64,000 nucleotides of DNA from Chloroflexota bacterium. GTDB taxonomy: Bacteria > Chloroflexota > Anaerolineae > Aggregatilineales > Phototrophicaceae. The stretch lies in NCBI GenBank assembly GCA_013388745.1, contig JACAER010000014.1:1-64000 (forward strand), in the 5' to 3' direction. Position 1 is the stretch's first letter; each line of letters starts with the position of its first letter. Below, piece by piece: positions 8,804 to 15,849 of the stretch. The position numbers were made by a program, and so were the translations under genes. Below the pieces are notes generated by a model. That model saw only the letters and a program-made list of their open reading frames with translations. It searched no databases and was not told where the DNA came from.

Positions 8804-9102
8804 CTGTTCAAACCTGTTCAAAACTTTAGAATTTATGAGCTAAATATGCAATTTTATCGCAAACACGAACCGCTGTGACCCCTTAATATCGCAAGAAAAC
8901 CCAAATAATTACAAAACATGTTACGAGAGTTATGAACAGGCCCTGTTCATAACTCTGGCGTGTTTTGAACAGGTAAGCTTAATAAGTAAGTGTACCAATC
9001 TAAAGTTATGAACAGGTAAGCGCATCACTAATCCGAGTTATGAACAGGTTTTGAACAGGTTTTGAACAGGTTTTGAACAGATTTTGCCGAGTTATGAACA
9101 GG
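8804..9102. promoter_or_regulatory. Helically phased array of TTNTGAACAGG boxes
   Basis: The spacer 8664-9249 has no gene and is clearly more AT-rich than its surroundings. It contains at least nine copies of TTATGAACAGG or TTTTGAACAGG. Plus-strand copies start at 8930, 8963, 9006, 9038, 9049, 9060, 9071 and 9092; minus-strand copies lie at 8813-8823 and (partial) 8803-8812. Four copies are exact 11-base tandem repeats (9038-9081). The other start-to-start distances (33, 43, 32, 21) are near multiples of 10.5-11, so all boxes face the same side of the helix. Copy 8930 sits in a perfect 31-base palindrome. This looks like a multi-site operator or an iteron-like region. Confidence 0.8.
8926..8956. 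repeat. Perfect 31-base palindrome containing two opposed boxes
   Basis: Fifteen-base arms AGAGTTATGAACAGG and its exact complement flank a single C at 8941. Each arm contains the TTATGAACAGG box of the array, so a dimeric protein could bind it symmetrically. A transcript through it would form a strong hairpin, but no T-run follows on either side, so a terminator is less likely. Confidence 0.75.
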
Positions 9103-9249
9103 CATGTTCTATATCCTTCATTGTTAATTTCTAATATTTACTATAGCAAACATTGAGACAGATGGCGAGAGACTCGGCGAAACTTTCGGAAATCTTTCAC
9201 GATTTTAACAACGTTCAATTTGTGCTGCGCTGCTGCGCCCCACCCCGCT

Positions 9250-9280
9250 AAAAAAAGAGGCCGGACATTTTCCGGCCTCT
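9250..9280 (-). terminator. Intrinsic terminator of the VWA gene
   Basis: On the minus strand a 10-bp perfect stem (AGAGGCCGGA with TCCGGCCTCT) closes a 5-base loop and is followed directly by a run of seven T. It lies about 20 bases beyond the stop of the VWA gene. Confidence 0.93.
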
Positions 9281-9298
9281 GTGCGCGAGCAGGTCAGC

Positions 9299-12262
9299 TT
9301 ATTGGCGGGTGCGGCGGCGGCGGTTGAGGATCAGGAAGATCAACAGCAGCAGCAGCAAGCCCAGCCCACAGCCGACCAGCAGCAGCATGGGCAGGTTGTC
9401 GGCGGGCGCTGTCTGCGCTTCGACTTCAGTGAGCGCGCCGATAGGGGTGAGTGTGGGCGGCGGCGTGCGTGTGGGCGTGATCTGCGCGGTTTCCAGCGCG
9501 CTGGCGGTGAGGGCAAGCGCCGCGTCGGTGGTGGCCTGTGCGTTGGCGGTTTCCTGTGCGTCGAGCGTGCCCTGCGCGTCAAGTGTTTGCTGCGCGACGG
9601 CCGTTTCGCTGGCCTGCGCGGCGGCGGTTTCGCTGGCTTGAGCGGCGGCGGCATTGGCAACGACGACAGCGTCGGCGGTCAATCGCGCGTTAGCGGTGGC
9701 CTGCGCGTTGGCGGTTTCGCTGGCCTGCGCATCGGCGGTCAATTGCGCGTTGGCGGTTTCGCTGGCCTGCGCATCGGCGGTCAATTGCGCGTTAGCGGTG
9801 GCCTGTGCGTCAGCGGTCAATTGCGCGTTAGCGGTGGCCTGCGCGTTGGCGGTGGCCTGTGCGTCGGCGGTCAATTGCGCGTTGGCGGTGGCCTGCGCGT
9901 CGGCGGCAGCCTGCGCATCAGCGGTCAATTGCGCGTTAGCGGTGGCCTGCGCGTCGGCGGCAGCCTGCGCATCAGCGGTCAATTGCGCGTTGGCGGTGGC
10001 CTGCGCGTCGGCGGCAGCCTGCGCATCGGCGGTCAATTGCGCGTTGGCGGTGGCCTGCGCGGCGGCGGCAGCCTGCGCATCGGCGGTCAATTGCGCGTTG
10101 GCGGTGGCCTGCGCGTCGGCGGCGGCCTGTGTCGCGGCAGCAGCAGTCTGCTGCGCTTCGTTCATCGCTGCCACCGCCTGATTGGTCGCCTGCGCATCGT
10201 TGGTCGCCTGCGCGGCGGCGGCGTCCAGCGTGGCTTGCGCATCGCTAGTGGCCTGTGTGTTGGCCTGGGCCGTGCCCTGCACTGAGGCGGTGGCTGTGCC
10301 GATAGCGTTGGAAGTGGCCTGCGCGTCGGCGGCGAACTGCGCGGCGGCAGTTTCGCGCGCTTGCTGCGTGGACTGGCGATCCAGCGTCGGGCTGGGCGTG
10401 GCCGATGGCGTGGGGGTGTTGGTGACTGTCGCTGTGGGCGTGGCCGTCGCTGTGGGCGTGGCCGTCGGCGCCAGCGCGGTAGCTGTTTGCGCGACACTAA
10501 CCGGCACGCTGAAAGTGACTTCCAGCGTAGAAGTCTGGTTGTTGCCGTCCTGCGCGCCAACCGTCAGCGTATGTTCGCCCGTGCTGAGTTCAAACGGGTT
10601 AATAGTGATGCGGAAGGGGCCGTTCAACTGGTGCGCCAGATCACTGCCGTCGAGGAACCACGCCACATGCACGATCGGCGCCTGGCTGACGAAGCTGGCG
10701 TTGACGACGGTTTCTTCCGTCAGCGCCGCGCCTTCGGCCAGATCGAGCGTGATGAGGGGCGGCAGCGTGGCCACCGTGAACACCTGCTCCACAACCGTCA
10801 CGGTGCCGGCCTCGTCGGTCACGGTAATCAGCAGCGTATTGTCGCCGGGATCGAGCGTGTAGGGTTCAAGCGTGAAGGTCTGCGACTGGCTGTCGCCGCT
10901 GGTGGCGACTGCTTCGCCGTTGAGTGTAACCGTCGCACTGCTCACGGGCGTCTGGCTGTAATCGACGCTGACCGTGATGTCGGCGGCGGCGGCCAGGGAT
11001 TCGCCGGCGGCGGGCAGCCCGCTGATGCTTACTTCGCTGGGCAGCGCGGCGACTTCGTAACTGAAGGACGCGGCGGCGCTGTCGCCATCTTCGTCCGTGG
11101 CGGCAATATCGACTGTATAGACGCCGGGGGCTAAACTGCGCGGGTCAACGCTGACAGTGAAGGCATATTCGCTGTTGTCGCCTTCAGGATTATCGGCAGC
11201 AATCAGCGTTTGGCCGTCGCTCTGCGTGGCCGTGACGTTGGTCAGTGCGTCGTCGGCATACACGAAGAATTGCAGATCGGTGGCTTCGCTCAGCGCGCCG
11301 GAGACTTCCGGCACTTCGACAAAAGGCACGGGGATGGGCGCGCGCAGCACGGCGGTGGCGCTGTCGCTGCCGTCGGGCGTGCTGGCGCTGACATCCAGCG
11401 TATAGGTGCTGCCGTCGCCGGGCACGGGTACGTCGAGCGTAATCACGTACTGCGAACGCAGCAGCGCCGCCAGATCGCTGTAAATCTGCACAAGCTGTTC
11501 TTCTGTGGGCGATTCGTAGAAGCGCGCGTTAGTGCCGGCGGACAGCGCTTCGAGGTACGAGCGATCCGTGCCGAAGCCCAGCCCAATGGTGTACACCGGC
11601 ACGCCGTCGATAATCGCCTGGCGCAGAGCGTCTTCGCGCGCGGCGGCGCTGTGTCCGCCGAATTCCGCGCCGTCGCTCAGCAGGATAACCACGCGGCGCG
11701 AATCAGGCGCCTGCGCCGCCTGCAACACACTCTCCAGCCCGGCCTGGTACAGCGCCGTCTGGCCGCCGATCGTCAGGCCGTCGATGACCGCCAGCAGCAG
11801 ATTTTTGTCGGTGGTGAAGTCCTGCGCCAACTGCACGCTGGTGTTGAAGGTCATGATGGCCACGCTGTCGTTGTCGCTGATCAGGTTGACAAACGTGCGC
11901 GCGGCTTCTTGCGCTTCGGCGAAGGGCGTGCCATCCATACTGGTGCTGGTGTCGATGACCAGCACAACGCTGAAGGGCACAGCGTCGTCGGTGATATTTT
12001 CGACACTGACCACGCGCGCGCCCTCGACTGGCCCATCAACGCCGGTCACGCTGACGGCGAAGTTTTCTTCCGTCAGTCCCAGAATCGGCTGGCCGAGTTC
12101 ATCCACGACGCTGGTGGTAACGATCACCGTCGGCAGGCTGCTGGGGTTGACGCCCGTGATTTCGAGCTGTACGGGCGGCGGCGGCGGTTCCTGCGAGAGA
12201 CCGAGCGCCACGGGCACGAGAATAAGCAGCGGAATAAGCAGTAAAGACAATTTTTTGAGCAT
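9299..12262 (-). CDS. Surface VWA protein with Ala-rich repeat stalk and C-terminal anchor
   Basis: 987 residues. The start at 12262 gives a signal peptide (MLKKLSLLLIPLLILVPVALG); the longer frame adds 46 unlikely residues. A VWA domain covers about 98-275 with an intact metal site DTSTS (104-108) and a downstream GGQTALYQAG loop. It is followed by Ig-like/beta-sandwich segments to about 610, a Thr/Pro linker, then about 230 residues of Ala/Gln/Asp/Thr repeats built on an 18-residue unit (QATANAQLTADAQAAADA), and a C-terminal membrane helix followed by RRRRTRQ. Topology is therefore outside with a C-terminal anchor. Likely adhesion or protein-interaction role at the cell surface. It has its own terminator. 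Confidence 0.88.
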   Translation of the reverse strand: MLKKLSLLLIPLLILVPVALGLSQEPPPPPVQLEITGVNPSSLPTVIVTTSVVDELGQPILGLTEENFAVSVTGVDGPVEGARVVSVENITDDAVPFSVVLVIDTSTSMDGTPFAEAQEAARTFVNLISDNDSVAIMTFNTSVQLAQDFTTDKNLLLAVIDGLTIGGQTALYQAGLESVLQAAQAPDSRRVVILLSDGAEFGGHSAAAREDALRQAIIDGVPVYTIGLGFGTDRSYLEALSAGTNARFYESPTEEQLVQIYSDLAALLRSQYVITLDVPVPGDGSTYTLDVSASTPDGSDSATAVLRAPIPVPFVEVPEVSGALSEATDLQFFVYADDALTNVTATQSDGQTLIAADNPEGDNSEYAFTVSVDPRSLAPGVYTVDIAATDEDGDSAAASFSYEVAALPSEVSISGLPAAGESLAAAADITVSVDYSQTPVSSATVTLNGEAVATSGDSQSQTFTLEPYTLDPGDNTLLITVTDEAGTVTVVEQVFTVATLPPLITLDLAEGAALTEETVVNASFVSQAPIVHVAWFLDGSDLAHQLNGPFRITINPFELSTGEHTLTVGAQDGNNQTSTLEVTFSVPVSVAQTATALAPTATPTATATPTATVTNTPTPSATPSPTLDRQSTQQARETAAAQFAADAQATSNAIGTATASVQGTAQANTQATSDAQATLDAAAAQATNDAQATNQAVAAMNEAQQTAAAATQAAADAQATANAQLTADAQAAAAAQATANAQLTADAQAAADAQATANAQLTADAQAAADAQATANAQLTADAQAAADAQATANAQLTADAQATANAQATANAQLTADAQATANAQLTADAQASETANAQLTADAQASETANAQATANARLTADAVVVANAAAAQASETAAAQASETAVAQQTLDAQGTLDAQETANAQATTDAALALTASALETAQITPTRTPPPTLTPIGALTEVEAQTAPADNLPMLLLVGCGLGLLLLLLIFLILNRRRRTRQ
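9670..10130 (-). repeat. 54-base in-frame repeat tract encoding the Ala-rich stalk
   Basis: The marker GCGGTCAATTGCGCGTT recurs at 9921, 9975, 10029 and 10083, exactly 54 bases apart, with shorter and degenerate units at 9674-9868. Each unit encodes three 6-residue subunits (ANAQLT, ADAQAA, ADAQAT). Repeat number is likely variable between strains. Confidence 0.88.
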
Positions 12263-12477
12263 AGATGCCCCCGCTTCTGAAACAGGATAAAGACGCTGGA
12301 AAGCCGCGCTCGGAGGGGTCTGTGCGTGTGTGCGGGAGGGTTGTCGGCAGCAGCGACCCATACCTCGGCCGACTGCGCTGTTCCACAATACGAATGACAC
12401 CCGCTGACCTATCCGGCGGTTGTGATGCTGAACGACATTTGAACGAACACTATTTTAACTGATTTGCGCCCAAGCGC

Positions 12478-12513
12478 CACTTATTCGGTGTGCCGCACTT
12501 ACTCGGTGCGCCG
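12478..12513 (-). repeat. 18-base tandem duplication at the end of the TrpC-like gene
   Basis: CACTTATTCGGTGTGCCG is followed directly by CACTTACTCGGTGCGCCG. The second unit contains the stop codon of the TrpC-like gene; the first is a copy placed just after it, repeating the last codons and stop. Confidence 0.7.
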
Positions 12514-13269
12514 CAGCAGCGTATGCAGTTGGCTGAGGGTGACATCGTTGCTGAACAACGCTTGCGAGACGATGACGGCCTCGACACCGATTTTCAGCGC
12601 CAGCTCGACATCGCGCAGCGATTCCAGGCAGCACATAATCATGACGCGCACCGATGGGGGGGCGAGCGCGCGCAGATGGAGCAGTGTGTTGATGTCCAGA
12701 TTGCATTCTTCGGCGGCGCCCAGCCCGATGACGTGCGGGCTGAGGCTGAGGGCGTAGCGCAGTTGGTCTTCGTTCTGCACCTGCACGATGCTGGTCATGC
12801 GGTTGCGCTGTGTGGCGCTGACCAGCGTGCGCAGCGCGTGTTTATCCAGCAGATCGGCGGAGAGCACCAGCGCCGACGCGCCCGCCGCCCGCGTTTCGAC
12901 CACATGGTATTCGTCCAGCACGTAATCCTGGCTGACGAGCGGCGTGTTGACGGCGCGCGCAACCAGCGTCAGATCGTCCAGCCCGCGCCCATAAACGGTG
13001 GAATCGCTGAACAGAGCGATAGCATCGACTCGTCCGCGCGCGAAACGCAGCGCCATACTCACCGGATCATAGGTTTCCAGCAGGCTGCCCGTGCGCGAGA
13101 CAGCATGTTTGACCTGGCCGATGAGCGCGACATGCGCGCCGACGGTGTTGAGCACCGGCTGCGGGCGCTTTTGCATACTGGCCAGCGCGCGCACTGCGTC
13201 AATCGGCGTTTTGGCCTTGCGTTGTTGCAACGCCTGGCGCTTGGCGGTGATGATCGTCTCCAGATCCAT
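12499..13269 (-). CDS. TrpC-like (beta/alpha)8 protein, catalytic residues lost
   Basis: 256 residues, start preceded by AGGGG. The layout follows indole-3-glycerol-phosphate synthase: MDLETIITAKRQALQQRKA at the N-terminus, VDAIALFSDSTVYGRGLDDL, TPLVSQDYVLDEYHV, ASALVLSADLL, VIGLGAAEECNLDINTLL. Aligned by eye to known enzymes, the general-acid Lys of the (L/R)KDF block is Gln (SQDY), the Glu of the ExH/EIN block is Gln (VQVQNEDQL), the Asn of GINNRD is Gly/Ala (GLGAAEE), and the Glu-Ser of AESGI is absent (MIMCCLES). Length is normal and there is no frameshift. It probably keeps the fold but not the tryptophan-pathway reaction. No other trp genes are nearby. Confidence 0.78.
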   Translation of the reverse strand: MDLETIITAKRQALQQRKAKTPIDAVRALASMQKRPQPVLNTVGAHVALIGQVKHAVSRTGSLLETYDPVSMALRFARGRVDAIALFSDSTVYGRGLDDLTLVARAVNTPLVSQDYVLDEYHVVETRAAGASALVLSADLLDKHALRTLVSATQRNRMTSIVQVQNEDQLRYALSLSPHVIGLGAAEECNLDINTLLHLRALAPPSVRVMIMCCLESLRDVELALKIGVEAVIVSQALFSNDVTLSQLHTLLRRTE

Positions 13270-13368
13270 GTCTGCCCCTGTTTAACGTTCCTTAAAAACT
13301 ATAGCACTATCCGCATTTTGGAGAAAGCCGAGTTTGCGCGATTTTGGGCGGTCTCCCCGAATCGCCTT

Positions 13369-13399
13369 TTGCCTTAACGCTGCGCTTCGGTGCTATAAT
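13369..13399 (+). promoter_or_regulatory. Promoter of gatC-response regulator pair
   Basis: A perfect TATAAT at 13394-13399 is preceded by TTGCCT at 13369-13374 (4 of 6 matches to TTGACA) with a 19-base spacer. Transcription would start near 13406, about 33 bases before the gatC start. Confidence 0.6.
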
Positions 13400-13438
13400 A
13401 AGGGCGCAGTGGTTAGGAAGCTGAGGGAGCGCGCGGCA

Positions 13439-13732
13439 TTGGAACTGACGCATGAGCAAATCCGCCAAATCGCCGAACTGGCGAAGCTAGACCTGAGCGC
13501 CGAAGAAAGCGCGCTCTACGCCGGGCAGTTGACCAACATCCTGCGCTATTTTGAGCGCTTGCAAGAACTCGACACGTCGCACATTCCGCCCACCGCCTCG
13601 GTGCTGCCGCTGAAAAACGTGCTGCGCCCGGATGTCGCGCAGCCGCCGCTGCCGCCCGCCGTGGCGCTCGCCAACGCCGCCGATACCGACGCCGGGCAGT
13701 TCCGGGTGAGCGCGGTTCTGGGGGATGAATAG
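13439..13732 (+). CDS. gatC: Glutamyl-tRNA(Gln)/aspartyl-tRNA(Asn) amidotransferase subunit C
   Basis: 97 residues. The protein matches GatC throughout: LTHEQIRQIAELAKLDLSAEESALYAGQLTNILRYFERLQELDTSHIPPTA, then VLPLKNVLRPD. GatC clamps GatA to GatB in the transamidation that makes Gln-tRNA or Asn-tRNA. I start it at a TTG at 13439, because this places the conserved LTHEQ three residues in and lies beyond the predicted transcription start; an in-frame GTG at 13409 is an alternative. gatA and gatB are not in this window. The response regulator gene begins four bases after its stop, so the two are co-transcribed. Confidence 0.88.
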   Translation: MELTHEQIRQIAELAKLDLSAEESALYAGQLTNILRYFERLQELDTSHIPPTASVLPLKNVLRPDVAQPPLPPAVALANAADTDAGQFRVSAVLGDE

Positions 13733-13735
13733 CCT

Positions 13736-14554
13736 ATGTCCAAAAAACGTCTCCTGATTATCGAAGACGATTTCGATGTCGCCGAAATGTTGATTATGTA
13801 CTTCGAGTCGCACGACTATGAAGTGCTGCACGCCGAAACCGGCCCGCTCGGCGTGGAACAGGCGCGCACGCGCTTTCCCAACCTGATTCTGCTGGATGTG
13901 ATGCTGCCAGAAATGGACGGCTATGATGTATGCGTGCGTCTGCGCCATATGTCGCTGACGCGCTACATCCCAATCCTGTTTTTGACGCAGCGCGACGAGC
14001 GTTCCAGCAAGGTCAGGGGGCTGGAACTGGGCGCCGACGACTATATCACCAAGCCATTCGATATTGATGAACTGCGGCTGCGCGTGCAGGGCGCCATCCG
14101 CCGTGCCACCAGCGAAAGCCTGCACGAGCCGCGCACCGGCCTGCCCACCGGCCAACTGGTGCACGACGAAATCAGCCGCCGCCAGCAGGGCAGCGCGTCC
14201 TACCGCGAACTGCGCTACGGGCTGGAAGGCTATGCGGCCTTCAACGAAGTGTATGGTTTTATGGCCGCCAAAGAGGTCATGGCGCACACCGCCAAGCTGA
14301 TGCAGGACGCCGTCGGCCAGCAGGGCACGTCCGACGATTTTGTCGGTATTCAGGGTGACGATTTTGTCATCCTGACGCACAGCAAAGAAGCCGACAAGCT
14401 CGACCAGCAGATTCGCGCCAAATTCGACAGCAGCGTGCGCACTTTTTACACCTTCAGCGACGCCGAACGCGGCGGCGTGCTGATTAAAGATGGCGAGAGC
14501 GAAAAACTCGTGGCGCTGATGAGCCTGAAAGGGCTGAAGCCCGTTGCGTCGTAA
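13736..14554 (+). CDS. Response regulator with degenerate GGDEF-like output domain
   Basis: 272 residues. Residues 1-125 form a receiver domain with acidic pocket (IIEDD), phospho-acceptor Asp in LILLDVMLPEMDGYDV, switch Thr in FLTQRDE and Lys in YITKPFD. After a linker, residues 135-260 show a GGDEF-type fold (EPRTGLPTGQLVHDEI, then YGLEGYAAFNEVYGFMAAKEVM) but the signature is QGDDF instead of GGDEF, so diguanylate cyclase activity is doubtful; it may bind nucleotide or partners. It sits four bases after gatC. The GAF kinase at 7374 is the only histidine kinase in the window, but pairing with it is speculation. Confidence 0.88.
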   Translation: MSKKRLLIIEDDFDVAEMLIMYFESHDYEVLHAETGPLGVEQARTRFPNLILLDVMLPEMDGYDVCVRLRHMSLTRYIPILFLTQRDERSSKVRGLELGADDYITKPFDIDELRLRVQGAIRRATSESLHEPRTGLPTGQLVHDEISRRQQGSASYRELRYGLEGYAAFNEVYGFMAAKEVMAHTAKLMQDAVGQQGTSDDFVGIQGDDFVILTHSKEADKLDQQIRAKFDSSVRTFYTFSDAERGGVLIKDGESEKLVALMSLKGLKPVAS

Positions 14555-14577
14555 GCCTTTTCGGGCGCGCAAGGGTT

Positions 14578-15786
14578 TTACGGCGGCGGAGTCACATTGG
14601 CGCACTGCGGTGGGCCTTCCGGCGGATAGCTCCACGTCTGCGGCAAGCCCGTGTTGGCGACCATCGCCAGAAACTCGTTGTAGGTGGCGACCAGCGCCGC
14701 GCAGTCGCCAAGAATTTCTGCCGCCTGCCCCTGCAAATACCAGCACTCGAAACGCCGCTCTGCCAGCGGCACATTTTGCAGCGTTTGCAGCGTAGAGCAG
14801 CGGTGCAGGTTGCTCTGCGCGGCGGCAAAATCGCCCTGCAAAAAATATTCGCGCCCCAGCCGATACCAGCCCTCCGACCAATCCGGCGCGCGCTGCGTGA
14901 CTTCGCCGCAGTAGGTCAGCGCCGCCTCGCGCTCGCGCATCATGCTCGAAAGCTCGCACAGCCGCAGCCGCGCTTTGACGTTATCCGGCGCATAGGCCAA
15001 CACCTGAAAATACGCCACTGTCGCCGCATCGGCATCGCCGACTTGCAGCGCATACAGCGCGCGCTCGAAATACAGCGGGAGCAGGCGCGGGTTAAGGATT
15101 ATGGCGCGCTCGATAGCGGCAATCGCTTCGCTGTAGCGTCCCAGATCACTGTAGGCGATCGCCAAAACACGCAGCGTATCCAGCGGGTAATCGGACTGAC
15201 TGGCCGCACGCTGGCCTTCGCGCAGTGCGACATCAAAACCGCCCACCGCGCCGTAGGAAAGCGCCAGCGCCAGCCGTGCCAATGTCTGATTGGGATTGCT
15301 TTGCAGCGCGCGCTCGGCACGCTGCGCCGCCTCCAGGGGCTGCCCATCGGCTTGCAGCGCGAAGGCATACACCGCCAGCGCATCGGGGTTGTTGGAGAAA
15401 CGTTCCACAGCGGCCGCGGCGATTTCCAGCGCGATCTCACGGTCAATCGCCCGATTGTATTCGCTGTAGCTGCGATAAATCAGCGCGCGCACCAGCAGCG
15501 TCAGCGCCGCCAGATTGTCGGGCGTGCGTTCCCAAAGCTGGCGCGCCAACTGCACGCTCGTGTCGAGATCGCCGCGCGCGAAAGCCGCTTGCGCGCCCGA
15601 TAAACTGCTGTCTACCGGGCCGGCAGCGCTGTTCAGCCAATTGTCCATCCAATTCCATGCCAGCGTAAGCAGCCCCAGAAACAGCCCGACCAGCACCAGC
15701 GCGGAAAAACAGCCGCCGCCGCCGCGCCGCCGCCGCCGCACCGGAGCATAAATGCCAGAAGCATGATAATGCCGTTGAATGCGCAT
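14578..15786 (-). CDS. Membrane-anchored TPR protein
   Basis: 402 residues, start preceded by AAGGTGG. An Arg-rich cytoplasmic N-terminus (RRRRRGGGG) precedes one membrane helix (about 26-46, CFSALVLVGLFLGLLTLAW), placing the rest outside. Residues about 60-370 are tetratricopeptide-type helical pairs (SGAQAAFARGDLDTSVQLARQL, EAIAAIERAIILNPRLLPLYFERALYALQVGDADAATVAYFQVL). The C-terminus is Pro-rich. Likely an assembly scaffold at the membrane; no specific partner is evident. The Ser/Thr kinase gene ends 63 bases upstream, so the two may share a transcript. Confidence 0.87.
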   Translation of the reverse strand: MRIQRHYHASGIYAPVRRRRRGGGGCFSALVLVGLFLGLLTLAWNWMDNWLNSAAGPVDSSLSGAQAAFARGDLDTSVQLARQLWERTPDNLAALTLLVRALIYRSYSEYNRAIDREIALEIAAAAVERFSNNPDALAVYAFALQADGQPLEAAQRAERALQSNPNQTLARLALALSYGAVGGFDVALREGQRAASQSDYPLDTLRVLAIAYSDLGRYSEAIAAIERAIILNPRLLPLYFERALYALQVGDADAATVAYFQVLAYAPDNVKARLRLCELSSMMREREAALTYCGEVTQRAPDWSEGWYRLGREYFLQGDFAAAQSNLHRCSTLQTLQNVPLAERRFECWYLQGQAAEILGDCAALVATYNEFLAMVANTGLPQTWSYPPEGPPQCANVTPPP

Positions 15787-15849
15787 TGTGATTCGCCACC
15801 TTAGAATTAACTTCTATAGTAACGAATCCCGCCGGCGAATGCACGCAAC

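Noticed and set aside
8664..9249. Chromosomal replication origin
   Set aside because: No dnaA or dnaN nearby, boxes differ from the DnaA consensus at two positions, and gene strand does not switch here. Kept only as an alternative.
9670..10130. CRISPR-like regular repeat
   Set aside because: The period is 54 bases in frame inside a coding gene, with no unique spacers.
9281..10285. Plus-strand ORF of GGLRVGG repeats
   Set aside because: Antisense reading of the Ala-rich stalk repeats; no start signal and low complexity.
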